This document shows positions 19,446-29,788 of a stretch of DNA of 64,000 nucleotides, piece by piece. The stretch's first letter is position 1; the number at the start of each line of letters is the position of its first letter. The DNA is from Corynebacterium accolens (GTDB lineage: Bacteria; Actinomycetota; Actinomycetes; Mycobacteriales; Mycobacteriaceae), in NCBI RefSeq assembly GCF_023520795.1, contig NZ_CP046605.1, positions 1,347,438 through 1,411,437 of the forward strand. Direction: 5' to 3'. Position numbers and translations under genes: made by a program. Under the pieces are notes generated by a model that was not told the origin of the DNA, did not search any database, and worked only from the letters and a program-made list of their open reading frames with translations.

Positions 19446-20318
19446 CTAATTGCGGGCGATATCCCGGTGCAAAATGCTGACGTCCAGGGTGTCATTGGCG
19501 CGCAGGCGCTTGGCGATGTCCTCAGCTACCGCCACCGAGCGGTGATGCCCGCCCGTACAGCCGACGCCGACGGTGATGAAATTCTTGCCCTCGTGCCGGT
19601 ATCCCTCGAGCATCGTAGAAAACATGGCGACAAAATTATCCACGAATTTCTGTGCGGCCGGCTGCGACAGAACATAATCGGCCACCGGTGCATCGGTACC
19701 GCGGCAGCCGCGCAACTCCGGAATCCAGTAGGGATTGGGCAAAAAGCGCACGTCAACGACGATATCCGCATCGCGCGGGGAACCATTCTTAAAACCGAAG
19801 GATTCCACCGTGACGTGCTGGTTGGTATTTTGAAATTCGCCAAACGCAGCTTCGATAGCCCGGCGCAAATCATGAATCGAGAGGTTCGTCGAATCGATGA
19901 TGATATCGGAGCGATCCCGAATCTCCGCCACCGCTTGGCGTTCGCGTTGAATGCCCACCTTCAAGGTATCTTCGCCCTGCAAGGGGTGGGTGCGCCGCAC
20001 AGAGTCGAAGCGGCGAATGAGCACATCATCGCGGGCATCGAGGAAGAGCACGGTGGGCTTCATGCCCAGCGCCGTTAACTCATCGATGGTTTCCATGAGG
20101 GAACCCGGAAACATGCGGGAACGCACGTCCGTTACCGCCGCAACCTTTTCAACGGGCGTTTCTTCCTGGTTGCACAATTTCCACAGGTCCACGATGGCGC
20201 GCGGCGGGATATTATGCGCCACGTAGTAGCCCTTATCCTCAAAAACCTTGGCGGCGGAACTCAACCCGCCGCCGGACATGCCGGTAATCAAGATGGGCGG
20301 AGTCTCGAAGTGCGTCAT
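19446..20318 (-). CDS. rapZ: RapZ/YvcJ family nucleotide-binding protein
   Basis: 290-aa P-loop protein; E. coli RapZ is an RNA-binding adaptor and B. subtilis YvcJ hydrolyses GTP, while the corynebacterial role is not settled. The C-terminal domain has the conserved [15 protein letters not shown] motif (about residues 254-268). The N-terminal loop reads [12 protein letters not shown], so the usual Walker A lysine or arginine is replaced by Leu. ATG 20318 is preferred to GTG 20324 because TAGACT lies 7 nt upstream and suggests a leaderless transcript. Confidence 0.9.
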   Translation of the reverse strand: MTHFETPPILITGMSGGGLSSAAKVFEDKGYYVAHNIPPRAIVDLWKLCNQEETPVEKVAAVTDVRSRMFPGSLMETIDELTALGMKPTVLFLDARDDVLIRRFDSVRRTHPLQGEDTLKVGIQRERQAVAEIRDRSDIIIDSTNLSIHDLRRAIEAAFGEFQNTNQHVTVESFGFKNGSPRDADIVVDVRFLPNPYWIPELRGCRGTDAPVADYVLSQPAAQKFVDNFVAMFSTMLEGYRHEGKNFITVGVGCTGGHHRSVAVAEDIAKRLRANDTLDVSILHRDIARN

Positions 20319-20325
20319 GCACACC

Positions 20326-20331
20326 AGTCTA
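20326..20331 (-). promoter_or_regulatory. Candidate -10 box for leaderless rapZ mRNA
   Basis: TAGACT on the minus strand ends 7 nt before ATG 20318, and no Shine-Dalgarno is present. It would give the rapZ-yvcK-whiA group its own promoter downstream of uvrC. Confidence 0.5.
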
Positions 20332-20371
20332 GCGTTTTCGCGCTCTACACTTCTGCCAGAATGCTGCTTAT

Positions 20372-22441
20372 TTACTGTGCGTCGTGCAACTTATCGTAGA
20401 CGGTCTGGGCCAGCTTCGGCCCGAAGCCGTTGACCTCGCAGATCTCATCCACCGAAGCAGCCTTGAGCTTTTTGACGGAGCCAAAATGCTTGACCAAATC
20501 CGTCCGGCGCTGTGGACCGAGACCAGGAATTGCATCGAGCGCCGAAGAGCGCATGCGCTTAGACCGTTGTTGCCGGTGGTAGGTAATGGCAAAGCGGTGC
20601 GCCTCATCGCGAATCTGCTGCAGCAAGAACAGGGCCTGGGAATTGCGCGGCAAAATCACCGGTTCATCATCGCCTGGCACCCAAATTTCTTCCAAGCGCT
20701 TGGCCAGCCCCACGAGGGTGACATCGACAATGCCCAGTTCATCAAATACCTCTTGCGCCGCAGCCACCTGGGGCGCGCCGCCGTCCACGATGAACAACTG
20801 AGGAGGATAGGCAAAGCGGCGGCCTGCCTCGGCGGATTCTTCCGCCACCTTTTCTTCCGCGAACGAAGACTCTTCCTTTTCCTCGTCCGGGTTCGCCAAC
20901 TTATCTTGGTTGTGGCGCTTAAACCGGCGCCGCGTGATTTCTGCAATGGAGCCGACGTCATTGGAATGCCCGTCGCCGGCGGCTTCCTTGATGCGGTAGC
21001 GCCGGTAATCGGATTTCTTCGGGATGCCGTCTTCAAAAACCACCAGCGAGGCGACGACATCGGTGCCTTGGATATGCGAAATATCGGTGCACTCAATGCG
21101 CAGCGGTGCTTGGTCCATGCCCAAGGCATCCTGGATATCCTGCAGCGCCGCAGACCGCGCGGTGAGGTCGCCCACGCGCTTCAGCTTGTGCTGACGCAGC
21201 TGCTCCTTGGCGTTCTTCTCCACGGTATCCATAAGGGAGCGTTTATCGCCGCGTTGGGGAACGCGCAGATCGACGCGCGCACCACGCAGGTCTTCCAAGA
21301 GGGACACCACTTGTTCGGACTCCTCCGGCATGGCCTGGACCAGAATCTCGCGCGGGATGACGTGGACGTGGCGCTGTTCCATGTGCGATTCCTGGTCCAC
21401 CCCGCGCCGCGGCACATCCGCAGCTAAAGCCGCGTCCTCACGGGCTTCTTGTTCTTCGCGCTCCACGGCATCCGAGTAAAATTGGATGAGGAAGTTTTGC
21501 ACCAGGGCGGGCAAGGCGGGATCGGGTTGGCCCTCCTCAATGGGCTCAGAGGTTGCCTGGTCGCCGGCGCGTTCAACGACCCAGCCGCGCTGGCCGCGGA
21601 TCCTGCCGCCGCGGACGTGAAAGATTTGGACGGCGGCTTCCAATTCGTCGGAATTAAACGCAATCAGATCGGCATCGGTGCCATCGGCGAAGACAACCGC
21701 TTGTTGCTCCATAATCTTATCGATGGCCCCAAGGTCATCGCGCAACCGCGCCGCGCGCTCAAATTCCAAGTTTTCGGCGGCGGCCTCCATGTCTTTGACC
21801 AGCTTGCGCCTAACACCAGCCGTATTGCCGTTCATGAACGAGACCAACTCATTGACGGTCTCGCGGTGTTCTTCCTTGCTTACCCGCCCGATACAGGGCG
21901 CATCGCACTTGCCGATGTAGCCCAAAAGGCACGGCCGCCCCAGCCGCTCATGCCGGTTATATACACCCTTTGAACAGGTGCGCATGGGAAAGACGCGGGT
22001 GAGCAGATCCAGGCTTTCGCGCACCGCCCATGCATGGGAATAGGGCCCGAAGTAGCGCACCCCCTTACGCCGGGGGCCGCGGTAGAAAAAGGCGCGCGGG
22101 ACAACCTCTCCCACCGAGACGGCAAGCATGGGATACGTCTTGTCATCGCGGTACATGACGTTGAAGTGCGGGTCAAACCGCTTAATCCAGGTATATTCCA
22201 GCTGCAGGGCTTCAACTTCGCTGGCAACAACCGTCCACTCCACGGAGCTGGCGGTCAACACCATTTGCCGCGTGCGCGGGTGCAGCTGCGTGATGTCTTG
22301 GAAATAATTGGACAGGCGCGCCCGCAGGTTTTTGGCCTTGCCTACGTAGATGACGCGCTTGTTTTCATCGCGGAACTTATAAACGCCCGGCTCCGTCGGA
22401 ATGGTTCCTGGGGCGGGGCGATAGGTGGTTGGATCTGCCAA
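20372..22441 (-). CDS. uvrC: UvrABC system protein C (excinuclease)
   Basis: Makes both incisions in nucleotide excision repair (689 aa). Domains in order: GIY-YIG nuclease (about 15-95; [10 protein letters not shown]...[13 protein letters not shown]), UVR helix (about 205-240), RNase H-like second nuclease (about 410-600; [11 protein letters not shown] and [10 protein letters not shown]), and tandem helix-hairpin-helix motifs (about 630-685; IPGLGPQRR and VNGFGPKLA). The start is TTG 22441 with AGGA 7 nt upstream, only 3 nt after the preceding gene. Confidence 0.97.
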   Translation of the reverse strand: MADPTTYRPAPGTIPTEPGVYKFRDENKRVIYVGKAKNLRARLSNYFQDITQLHPRTRQMVLTASSVEWTVVASEVEALQLEYTWIKRFDPHFNVMYRDDKTYPMLAVSVGEVVPRAFFYRGPRRKGVRYFGPYSHAWAVRESLDLLTRVFPMRTCSKGVYNRHERLGRPCLLGYIGKCDAPCIGRVSKEEHRETVNELVSFMNGNTAGVRRKLVKDMEAAAENLEFERAARLRDDLGAIDKIMEQQAVVFADGTDADLIAFNSDELEAAVQIFHVRGGRIRGQRGWVVERAGDQATSEPIEEGQPDPALPALVQNFLIQFYSDAVEREEQEAREDAALAADVPRRGVDQESHMEQRHVHVIPREILVQAMPEESEQVVSLLEDLRGARVDLRVPQRGDKRSLMDTVEKNAKEQLRQHKLKRVGDLTARSAALQDIQDALGMDQAPLRIECTDISHIQGTDVVASLVVFEDGIPKKSDYRRYRIKEAAGDGHSNDVGSIAEITRRRFKRHNQDKLANPDEEKEESSFAEEKVAEESAEAGRRFAYPPQLFIVDGGAPQVAAAQEVFDELGIVDVTLVGLAKRLEEIWVPGDDEPVILPRNSQALFLLQQIRDEAHRFAITYHRQQRSKRMRSSALDAIPGLGPQRRTDLVKHFGSVKKLKAASVDEICEVNGFGPKLAQTVYDKLHDAQ

Positions 22442-22444
22442 TGC

Positions 22445-22993
22445 TTAATCCTGCGGCATGTATTTGGCTTCCAGATCGCGGAAGTCACGGACTTTTGTGA
22501 TCACGGTATCTTTATCGCCGGACTGCAGCGCCCACACGGGCACGGCCTCAAATTCAGGCAGCTCGAGGCGGGCCATGCGCTGGCCGACGGGGAAGGATAG
22601 CCCGTAGACCACCTGCCACGGGTAAAAGCGCGTGCCGATGATATTGCGGACCTCTACCCCATCCTCATTGGCCTGCAGCCGCGGCCGGTTCAGCGCAATC
22701 CAGGACAAGATGGAAATAACTACGCCCACACCGGGGAAAGCGAATTTATCGATGGTGGTCACGTGCGCGCCGGTAAAGGAGATATCGAGCGTGACACCCA
22801 TGAAAATATGGATGGCCATAACTAGGATGACCCAGCCGATGGCAATCTTGCGCAAGAACGGGGACTTGGCGGTATATTCCCACGGCTTCGACGTGGTCCG
22901 TGCGAAGGGATCCGCGCTGGTATAGGCCAATACCTCTGCATCGCTGAGAGAGCGGCGCGGGTGGGATTCATTCGAGGCTGCGGCCTCATTCAT
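22445..22993 (-). CDS. PH-domain membrane protein (bacterial PH family)
   Basis: Uncharacterised protein of 182 aa with two hydrophobic helices (about residues 50-70 and 84-104) followed by a bacterial PH-like domain: RLQANEDGVEVRNIIGTRFYPW is typical of this family, where a tryptophan in the W-Q/E-V pattern recurs. GGAGGAG lies about 9 nt before the ATG. It lies between ribH and uvrC, as in other corynebacteria. Its function is unknown; the context gives no clear clue. Confidence 0.82.
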   Translation of the reverse strand: MNEAAASNESHPRRSLSDAEVLAYTSADPFARTTSKPWEYTAKSPFLRKIAIGWVILVMAIHIFMGVTLDISFTGAHVTTIDKFAFPGVGVVISILSWIALNRPRLQANEDGVEVRNIIGTRFYPWQVVYGLSFPVGQRMARLELPEFEAVPVWALQSGDKDTVITKVRDFRDLEAKYMPQD

Positions 22994-23024
22994 GTGCTTA
23001 CTCCTCCGGAAGTCCTGCCTGCCT

Positions 23025-23498
23025 TTAATCTGCGTTTAGTCTACGCAATTGCAGCGCGGTATCTAAAGCCGCAATCATGGATTCTGCGCCCTTGTTTTCC
23101 GCCGAGTCAGGAAAACCTGCGCGATCGATGGCCTGCTGCTGGTCATTGACCGTTAATACCCCATTGCCAATCGGCGTCGATTCATCCAAGGAGATGCGCG
23201 TTAGGGCTTGGGTGACGGAATCGCAGACGTAATCGAAGTGCGGGGTGCCGCCGCGGATGACGCAGCCCAAGGCAACGACGGCATCGAACTTCCGCGCGGC
23301 TGCTTGGACAACCACGCCCAGTTCCAGGGAGCCGACGACGCGGAACTCCGCGACCTCTGCCCCATTAACACGCGCAGTGTCCACCGCTTGTTGGTGCAAC
23401 TGATCGCAGACTTCCTCGTTCCACGTCGCGGTCACCACCGCGACGCGGAGGCCGCGCGCATCTACCTGGGCGATAGCCGGTAATCCTTCTTTACTCAT
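23025..23498 (-). CDS. ribH: 6,7-dimethyl-8-ribityllumazine synthase
   Basis: Penultimate riboflavin step, joining aminoribitylaminouracil with dihydroxybutanone phosphate (157 aa). [14 protein letters not shown] (about 19-32), [17 protein letters not shown] (about 74-90; catalytic His in the HFDYV part) and [11 protein letters not shown] are conserved. Its ATG overlaps the ribBA stop by 4 nt (ATGA), indicating translational coupling. Confidence 0.97.
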   Translation of the reverse strand: MSKEGLPAIAQVDARGLRVAVVTATWNEEVCDQLHQQAVDTARVNGAEVAEFRVVGSLELGVVVQAAARKFDAVVALGCVIRGGTPHFDYVCDSVTQALTRISLDESTPIGNGVLTVNDQQQAIDRAGFPDSAENKGAESMIAALDTALQLRRLNAD

Positions 23499-24772
23499 TT
23501 ACCTAATTCTCCTTCGTGCTGCGCGTCCCACTGTGCCACCTGCGGAAGATTGTGGCCCATGCGGTCGCGTTTAGTCCGCAAATACCGAATATTATCGGCA
23601 TTTGCCGCGATGGTCAGCGGGGTGTGCCGGCTGACCTCGATGCCAAAGCCGGCAAGGCCTTCGCCCTTGTGTGGGTTATTGGTCAACAGCTGCGCCGATT
23701 CCACCCCAAGGTCCTTCAGGATCTGGCCGGCCACGGAATACTCGCGGGCGTCTTCGGGCAGCCCTTGTTCCAGGTTGGCATCGACTGTATCCCAGCCCTC
23801 GTCCTGGAGCCTGTACGCCTGCAGCTTGTGCACCAACCCGATCCCGCGGCCCTCGTGGCCGCGCAGGTAAATGACTACCCCGCTGCCGGCTTCCTGCACC
23901 TTGCGCAGGGATTCCTGCAATTGGGGGCCGCAATCGCAGCGGCGCGAGCCAAAGACGTCTCCGGTCAGGCACTCGGAATGCACGCGCACCACAACATCGC
24001 GGGCTCCACGAAGCTGCGTGGGATCACCGGCGATCAAGGCGATGTGCTCTTGGCCATCGAGGTCATGGCGGTAACCAATCGCGGTGAATTCGCCATACTC
24101 GGTGGGCAGGCGGGTTTCCACCGCGCGCTGGGTTTGCACCTCATGGTGGCGGCGCCACTCGATGAGCTGCGCGATAGAAATCAGGGCGAGGCCGTGCTTA
24201 TCGGCAAAGCGGCGCAGCTCCGGCCCGCGGGCCATATCCGTCGGGTCTTCTTCTGATACGACTTCACACAGCACGCCCGCAGGACGAAGGCCAGCAAGGC
24301 GCGCCAAATCGACGGCGGCTTCCGTGTGCCCATCGCGCTCCAGCACCCCACCGGGCCGTGCGCGCAGGGGAACGACGTGTCCTGGCCGGGTAAAGTCGCT
24401 GGACCGGGTCGAAGGATCCGCCAAGCGGCGGATGGTTTCCGCGCGGGAGGCCGCAGAAATTCCGGTAGAGCCCGTTGCCGCATCCACGGTGACCGTATAA
24501 GCAGTCTGGCGCACGTCCTGATTCTGCGCCATCATCGGCGGCAAATCGAGCCGCTGGCAATCTTCCGGCAATAGCGAGGCGCACACGTATCCGGAGGAAT
24601 ACCGCACCATAAACGCGACCAGTTCCGGGGTTGCCAGCTCCGCGGCAAAGATCAGATCCCCTTCGTTTTCCCGTCCTTCATCATCCATGACGATGACCGG
24701 CTTGCCGGCGGCAATCTCCGCAATGGCGTGATCGATGGCATCAAAATGGATGCTCTCTTCAGTCGCGAACAT
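23495..24772 (-). CDS. ribBA: Bifunctional DHBP synthase / GTP cyclohydrolase II
   Basis: Fusion of 425 aa making both riboflavin precursors. The N-terminal RibB domain (about 1-205) has [12 protein letters not shown] for metal and ribulose-5-P binding, and HTEAAVDL. The C-terminal RibA domain (about 210-420) has the zinc site [15 protein letters not shown] and [11 protein letters not shown]. Both active sites look intact. Ribulose-5-P comes from the pentose-phosphate pool, also the substrate of the neighbouring Rpe. A TAGACT box 8 nt upstream hints at an internal promoter. Confidence 0.97.
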   Translation of the reverse strand: MFATEESIHFDAIDHAIAEIAAGKPVIVMDDEGRENEGDLIFAAELATPELVAFMVRYSSGYVCASLLPEDCQRLDLPPMMAQNQDVRQTAYTVTVDAATGSTGISAASRAETIRRLADPSTRSSDFTRPGHVVPLRARPGGVLERDGHTEAAVDLARLAGLRPAGVLCEVVSEEDPTDMARGPELRRFADKHGLALISIAQLIEWRRHHEVQTQRAVETRLPTEYGEFTAIGYRHDLDGQEHIALIAGDPTQLRGARDVVVRVHSECLTGDVFGSRRCDCGPQLQESLRKVQEAGSGVVIYLRGHEGRGIGLVHKLQAYRLQDEGWDTVDANLEQGLPEDAREYSVAGQILKDLGVESAQLLTNNPHKGEGLAGFGIEVSRHTPLTIAANADNIRYLRTKRDRMGHNLPQVAQWDAQHEGELGK

Positions 24773-24780
24773 AACCTAGC

Positions 24781-24786
24781 AGTCTA
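24781..24786 (-). promoter_or_regulatory. Candidate internal -10 box for ribBA
   Basis: TAGACT on the minus strand ends 8 nt before the ribBA ATG in the 23-nt gap after ribE. AGGT also lies near the start, so ordinary operon translation is equally possible. Confidence 0.3.
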
Positions 24787-24795
24787 GTCCTTTGC

Positions 24796-25398
24796 TTAAG
24801 CAATCCCGGATTCGGGGTGAAGCATCTTTTCTACATACTTCGCCAGCACATCCACCTCGAGGTTTACAATATCGCCAACTTGAGATTCACCGTGCGTCGT
24901 CTCCCGCAAGGTGGTTGGGATGAGGGAGACCTCGAACCAATCTTCGCCTACGGCGCTGACGGTCAAGGACGTGCCGTTGACCGCGATGGAGCCCTTTTCC
25001 ACGACGTACCGAGCAAGATCGCGGGACAAGCTAAAGCGCAGCACGTCCCAGTGCTCCGAGTGCTCGCGCGAGACCAAGCGCGCCGTGCCATCGACATGGC
25101 CCTGCATCATGTGTCCACCCAGCCGCGTGGTCGGCAGCAATGCCGGCTCAACGTTCACCCGCGCGCCCTCTTTCAGCTGACCGAGTCCCGTCCGGTCCAA
25201 TGACTCTTGCATCACATCAGCGCAGAAAATATCCCCATCCAATTCCGCGATGGTAAGGCACACGCCATTGATGGCGATGGAATCCCCTAGGCGCGCGTCA
25301 CTCACCGTCTGCGGCGCGCGAATGCTCAGCCGCAGCGCATCCGCCTGTTGCTCGAGCGCGGCTACCGTGCCGAGTTCTTGTACTAGCCCTGTAAACAA
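24796..25398 (-). CDS. ribE: Riboflavin synthase alpha chain
   Basis: Dismutates two lumazines to riboflavin (200 aa). Two homologous lumazine-binding barrels are visible (about residues 1-97 and 98-195), with the characteristic N-terminus MFTGLVQELGTV and GHMMQGHVDGTARL. The start is TTG 25398, supported by AAGGGGA 4-5 nt upstream and by the invariant MFTG N-terminus. Confidence 0.96.
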   Translation of the reverse strand: MFTGLVQELGTVAALEQQADALRLSIRAPQTVSDARLGDSIAINGVCLTIAELDGDIFCADVMQESLDRTGLGQLKEGARVNVEPALLPTTRLGGHMMQGHVDGTARLVSREHSEHWDVLRFSLSRDLARYVVEKGSIAVNGTSLTVSAVGEDWFEVSLIPTTLRETTHGESQVGDIVNLEVDVLAKYVEKMLHPESGIA

Positions 25399-25436
25399 TT
25401 AATCCCCTTGTGTTTATCTCTTAAGTATCTAATCTC

Positions 25437-26471
25437 TTAACGCTCATTCCGCGCCTCGTATTCGATGAGGACATCGGGCCCGAGGCTGGTGGTGCGCACG
25501 GTGGTAAAATGTGGGGCATCGGCAAGCGTGTGCGCCACCGCATTCGCCAGAACCCCGCGCCCTTGTCCGAGCAGGATGGGGGCAATATACGCCGCCAGCG
25601 CATCCGCGGCGCCAGCCTCGATAAAGCCCTGGGCCAGGCCAGCCCCTCCTTCCACCAAGACATCGCGGGCGCCGCTGGCATATAGCTCCTTCAGCGCGCC
25701 CTCGATGGTGTCATATTGCTCAAATCCCAGCTGCTGCAGGTGCGAGGCCTTCTCACCCGCGGCTTGGAGGTCGCGCTTGCCGATGACCACGCGGCGCGGC
25801 TGGTGCTCGCGCAGACTCCCGTCGCTAAAGCGCGCGGTAAGCGAGGGGTTATCGGCAAGCGCGGTGCCGGTGCCGATAATGATGGCATCGCGCCGCGCCC
25901 TATCGGCGTGGACCCACTCGCGGGCCTTAGGCCCAGTGATCCACTGGCTCGTGCCATCGGCGGCAGCGGTAAACCCATCTAAGGTCTGCGCAAATTTCAG
26001 GGTGACGTGCGGGCGCTGCAGCTTTACCGCGCGCAACCAGGCACGCACCGCGTCTTCGACGCCATCCGGTGCGGTGAGCCGGCCCACCTCTACCCCGGCG
26101 GCGGCCAGGGCCTGCGCACCCCCGCCCGCTTGGGGCGTGGGATCGGGATGCAGGTAGAATACGCGAGCAATTCCGGCATCGATAAGCGCCGTGGCGCAGG
26201 GACCCGTCCTGCCCGTATGCGCGCAGGGCTCCAGGGTAACCACGGCCGTGCCGCCGCGGGCCTTCTCACCGGCCGCACGCAGCGCCATGACTTCCGCGTG
26301 GGCACCGCCCACCGGCTGGGTTGCACCAATGCCCACAACGGCGCCGGTAGCAGACAAAATCACCGCGCCTACAGGAGGATTGGGGCTTGTGGTACCGCGC
26401 ACCGCCGCGCCGGCCTGCATGGCCTGAAGCAATGCTCCGGGAATATTGGTTTCATCCATCGCGCCGGCCAT
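25437..26471 (-). CDS. ribD: Bifunctional riboflavin deaminase/reductase RibD
   Basis: Deaminates and reduces the pyrimidine intermediate of riboflavin synthesis (344 aa). The N-terminal CDA-type deaminase has GGAHAEVMAL and EPCAHTGRTGPC zinc ligands (about residues 54-63 and 81-92); the C-terminal reductase spans about 150-340 and contains LKFAQTLDGFTAA and VEGGAGLAQGFIEAG. The ATG at 26471 overlaps the last base of the rpe stop (TAATG), so I do not extend to the open frame at 26564; ATG 26456 is a possible later start. Confidence 0.95.
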   Translation of the reverse strand: MAGAMDETNIPGALLQAMQAGAAVRGTTSPNPPVGAVILSATGAVVGIGATQPVGGAHAEVMALRAAGEKARGGTAVVTLEPCAHTGRTGPCATALIDAGIARVFYLHPDPTPQAGGGAQALAAAGVEVGRLTAPDGVEDAVRAWLRAVKLQRPHVTLKFAQTLDGFTAAADGTSQWITGPKAREWVHADRARRDAIIIGTGTALADNPSLTARFSDGSLREHQPRRVVIGKRDLQAAGEKASHLQQLGFEQYDTIEGALKELYASGARDVLVEGGAGLAQGFIEAGAADALAAYIAPILLGQGRGVLANAVAHTLADAPHFTTVRTTSLGPDVLIEYEARNER

Positions 26472-27139
26472 TATGACCGCGCCGCAAGCGCGCGCAGTTC
26501 TTCTACCGCCTGCGCTGGATCGTCGCTTTTGAATACGGCCGATCCCGCCACGAAGGAATCGCACCCGGCCTCCGCGGCCAAGCCAATGGTTTCCGGATCG
26601 ATGCCGCCATCGATTTCAATGACGGTATCCAGGTTCTGCTGGTCAATGCTTTCGCGCAGGGCGCGGACCTTATCCAGCATGGCGGGCATGAATTTCTGCC
26701 CGCCGAAACCTGGTTCCACGGACATGACCAGCACCTCATCAAAATGGTGCAGCTTATCCAGCCACGGCTCAATGGGCGTATCCGGCTTGATGGAAAAGGC
26801 CGCACGCGCGCCCAAATCCCGGATCTTTTCTGCCAATTCCACCGCGGCTACCTCATCTTCCACTGCTTCTACGTGGAAAATAATGGTGGTGGCACCGGCC
26901 TTGATATAGGTCTCCACCCATTTCGCCGGATCTTCAATCATCAGGTGCACGTCAAGCGGCTTATCCGTGGACCTTTTCACCGTGGCCGTAATATCCGGGC
27001 CGAAGGAAAGATTGGGGACAAAGTGCCCGTCCATGATGTCTACATGGATCCAATCGGCATTCGAGATGGCCTCTAGTTGTTCACCTAGCCGCGCGAAGTC
27101 AGCAGCCAAAATTGACGGAGAAATAAGTGGTGCAGGCAT
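26471..27139 (-). CDS. rpe: Ribulose-phosphate 3-epimerase
   Basis: Interconverts ribulose-5-P and xylulose-5-P (222-aa TIM barrel). SPSILAADFARLG at the N-terminus, HVDIMDGHFVPNLSFG (about residues 34-49) and MSVEPGFGGQKFMP carry metal and phosphate ligands. ATG 27139 follows AAAGG and gives the family N-terminus; the frame stays open to 27280 inside rsmB. It is coupled to ribD by a TAATG overlap and supplies the same pentose pool that RibBA draws on. Confidence 0.97.
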   Translation of the reverse strand: MPAPLISPSILAADFARLGEQLEAISNADWIHVDIMDGHFVPNLSFGPDITATVKRSTDKPLDVHLMIEDPAKWVETYIKAGATTIIFHVEAVEDEVAAVELAEKIRDLGARAAFSIKPDTPIEPWLDKLHHFDEVLVMSVEPGFGGQKFMPAMLDKVRALRESIDQQNLDTVIEIDGGIDPETIGLAAEAGCDSFVAGSAVFKSDDPAQAVEELRALAARS

Positions 27140-27149
27140 ACCTTTAATC

Positions 27150-28775
27150 CTAGCGCCCTTCCTCATCGCCGCGCCGCAATACCGCCATGAACATGGCATC
27201 GGTCCCGTGGCGGTGCGGCCACATTTGGACGGATTTTTCTTTGCCCACATTGCCCATATCTGGGATAAATTCCCGCGCATCTAGCTCCTGCGCGCCCAGC
27301 TTTTCTACCGCTTGGTCGACGATGTCACGGGTTTCGCGCAGGTCCGGCGAACACGTGGAATACACCACGACCCCGCCCGGCCGCACGAGCTTGAGAGCAG
27401 AGGACAATAGCTCGAATTGAAGTGTCGAAAGCTCGGCAATATCGGCTTCAGATTTCCGCCAGCGTGCCTCTGGGCGGCGCCGCAAAGCGCCCAGCCCTGA
27501 ACACGGCGCGTCCACCAAGATGCGATCGAATCCCGAGCCCACCTGCGGGTTGCGGCCATCGGCCACGTGGACGGTCACCGGCAGCCCTTGCACGGTCTTT
27601 TCAATCAGTTTCGCGCGGTGCGGTGATACTTCCACGGCATCAACGTGCGCGGACTCGATGCGCGCCAAGGCCCCCATCAGGGCCGCCTTGCCACCCGGGC
27701 CCGCGCATAGGTCGAGCCAGCGGCCCTGGTCGGTACCGCTGACGGGCACCTCGCAGACCGCGCGGGCGATAAGCTGCGAGCCTTCATCCTGCACCGCGGC
27801 CATGCCCTGCTGGACCGGTTCCAATTGGCCTGGGTCCCCGGAATCCATATACACCGCGTAGGGCGAGTAGGTACCTTCTTCGTTTCCGGTAATCAGTGCC
27901 AGTTCCTCGGCGGAAATTTCGCCCGGCCGCGCCACCAGGTGCACGCTCGGGCGCTCGGAATCCGCCGCTAGGACAGCCGGCAATTCCTCGGGGTCGACAA
28001 CGCGGGCAAAAGACTCCGCGATCCACGTTGGGTGCGCATGCCTAAAGGCCAGGCCCGCAATCTCACCTTCTGGGGCAAGGCGCTTGAGCCACTCATTCGG
28101 CGGCGTGCGGGTAATGGTGCGCAAAATGCCATTGGCAAACCCTTTGGCTTTTTCCTCCCCGCCCGCCACGACGAGCCGGACGGAGGTATCTACCGCAGCG
28201 TGGGGTTCCACGCGCGTATAGAGCACCTGGTAGGTGCCCAGGCGCAGGGCATCGATGACCACCGGCGAGATTGCCTCCAACTCGCGCGAGGAGCACTGCG
28301 CGATTACCGCATCGAGCACGCCCAAGGTGCGCAGGGTGCCATAGGTAATCTCCGTGGCAAATGCGGCATCGCGGCCAGTAAGTTTCTGCTTGCGCAGCGC
28401 CTTGGGCAGGACAAGGTTGGCAAACGCATCCTCTTCGCTTACCCGGCGCACCACATCGAAGGCAACGGCGCGGGCCGGATCCACGCCCTGGTCGATGGCG
28501 GCCTGCACCAGTGTTTTCCCCGCGCCCGTGTTCTTTGTGCCCGCATTCCGATCACCTCGGTTTCCTCGGTTATCCCGGTGGTCGCGGTTGCGCTGGTCCT
28601 GCATGCCGCGACCACGCTGTGCGGATCCACGCTGAGCTTGGCCGCGATTGTCTTGGCCACGCTGCGCATTGCCTCGCTGCCCACCGCCGCGCTGGGGCGC
28701 GCCGTTCTTGCCGTGTTGTGTAGCCTCCGGCGCCTTGTCGCCGGACTTACTGCGGGAGCGGAATCCACCAGTCAC
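27150..28775 (-). CDS. rsmB: 16S rRNA m5C967 methyltransferase RsmB, with RG/Q-rich N-terminus
   Basis: SAM-dependent rRNA cytosine-5 methyltransferase (541 aa). The start is GTG 28775, overlapping the fmt stop by 4 nt (GTGA) with GAGG 7 nt upstream. Residues about 1-85 are low complexity, rich in Arg, Gly, Gln and Asn with repeated QRG units, and probably disordered. Then come a NusB-like domain (about 90-225) and the Rossmann domain with [12 protein letters not shown], the catalytic Cys in [15 protein letters not shown] and the second Cys in [10 protein letters not shown]. The added N-terminus may bind RNA. Confidence 0.93.
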   Translation of the reverse strand: MTGGFRSRSKSGDKAPEATQHGKNGAPQRGGGQRGNAQRGQDNRGQAQRGSAQRGRGMQDQRNRDHRDNRGNRGDRNAGTKNTGAGKTLVQAAIDQGVDPARAVAFDVVRRVSEEDAFANLVLPKALRKQKLTGRDAAFATEITYGTLRTLGVLDAVIAQCSSRELEAISPVVIDALRLGTYQVLYTRVEPHAAVDTSVRLVVAGGEEKAKGFANGILRTITRTPPNEWLKRLAPEGEIAGLAFRHAHPTWIAESFARVVDPEELPAVLAADSERPSVHLVARPGEISAEELALITGNEEGTYSPYAVYMDSGDPGQLEPVQQGMAAVQDEGSQLIARAVCEVPVSGTDQGRWLDLCAGPGGKAALMGALARIESAHVDAVEVSPHRAKLIEKTVQGLPVTVHVADGRNPQVGSGFDRILVDAPCSGLGALRRRPEARWRKSEADIAELSTLQFELLSSALKLVRPGGVVVYSTCSPDLRETRDIVDQAVEKLGAQELDAREFIPDMGNVGKEKSVQMWPHRHGTDAMFMAVLRRGDEEGR

Positions 28776-29713
28776 TGGAACCTCACCTCTGCGTTCTTTC
28801 CTAATCCACGCGCCCAATCGGCCGCATTCATCATCTTTTTGCCCGGCGGCTGAATCCTATCCAGCTGCACCGGTTGCGTCGCGGTCCCGATGTACACCGC
28901 GTCCTTGCTAATCAGCGCCTCGCCCGGATGCAGCTGCTTGCCGATGCCCTCGGTGAGACTCACCGGGCCGAGCTTGAGGCGGGCATCGTCAAGCAGCGTC
29001 CACGCGCCCGGGCCTGGGGTGTGGGCGCGGATATGCCGGTCGATGGAGAAGGCAGGCTGCGCCCAGTCAATGCGGGCTGCGGCCGTGGAAATCTTCGGCG
29101 CATAAGTGGCCTCGCCGCTTTGGGCCTGCGGCTCAAGCGTGCCGGCCTCCAGCCCATCCATGGTGGCTACCAGGAGATCCGCCCCGGAATACGCCAGCCG
29201 CGTGAGCAGATCGTCCGCGGTATCCGTCCCAGTGATGGCTTCTGTGACCGTGCCGAAGACCGGTCCCGTATCCAGGCCTTCTTCAATCCGGAAGGTGGAC
29301 GCGCCGGTAATATCATCGCCTGCCGCGATAGCCGCCTGCACCGGCGCCGCGCCGCGCCAGGCGGGAAGAAGGGAAAAGTGCAGGTTGACCCAGCCATGGC
29401 GCGCGACATCCAAGAGATCCTTGCTAATGAGATTGCCATAGGCCACCACCGGAATGGCCTCGGGCTGCAGCTCCGCCAGGCGCTCACGCAGGTTATCGCC
29501 ATCCTCCGTGCCAGGCCGCAGCGTGGTCGGGGTCAACACCTCGATGCCGTGTTCTTGCGCCAGCGCCTTTACCGGGCTCGGGTGAAGGCTGCGGCCCCTG
29601 CCCTTCTTCGCATCGGGCCGGGTAATGACCGCTACCACTTCGTGGCTGGAGGCAAGCAATTTCTCCAATGCCACCACCGCCGGCTCTGGGGTGCCGGCAA
29701 AAATAATCCGCAT
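28772..29713 (-). CDS. fmt: Methionyl-tRNA formyltransferase
   Basis: Formylates initiator Met-tRNA with 10-formyl-THF (313 aa). The N-terminal formyltransferase domain has [13 protein letters not shown] and [19 protein letters not shown] (SLLPxxRGAAP signature, about residues 111-128), and the C-terminal domain has the [14 protein letters not shown] region. It overlaps rsmB by 4 nt and follows def after 75 nt; Def removes the same formyl group, so the pairing is functional. Confidence 0.97.
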   Translation of the reverse strand: MRIIFAGTPEPAVVALEKLLASSHEVVAVITRPDAKKGRGRSLHPSPVKALAQEHGIEVLTPTTLRPGTEDGDNLRERLAELQPEAIPVVAYGNLISKDLLDVARHGWVNLHFSLLPAWRGAAPVQAAIAAGDDITGASTFRIEEGLDTGPVFGTVTEAITGTDTADDLLTRLAYSGADLLVATMDGLEAGTLEPQAQSGEATYAPKISTAAARIDWAQPAFSIDRHIRAHTPGPGAWTLLDDARLKLGPVSLTEGIGKQLHPGEALISKDAVYIGTATQPVQLDRIQPPGKKMMNAADWARGLGKNAEVRFQ

Positions 29714-29788
29714 ACTGGATGAGTCTCCTCGAGGTCTCGGGTGAAAATTCTAGGGTACAACGAGCCTGCCTGCGTTGCCGAAGCTCGC

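Noticed and set aside
26471-28775. FMN riboswitch ahead of the rib genes
   Set aside because: ribD is fused by overlapping stops and starts to rpe, rsmB and fmt, leaving no leader, and I see no conserved RFN-like block there.
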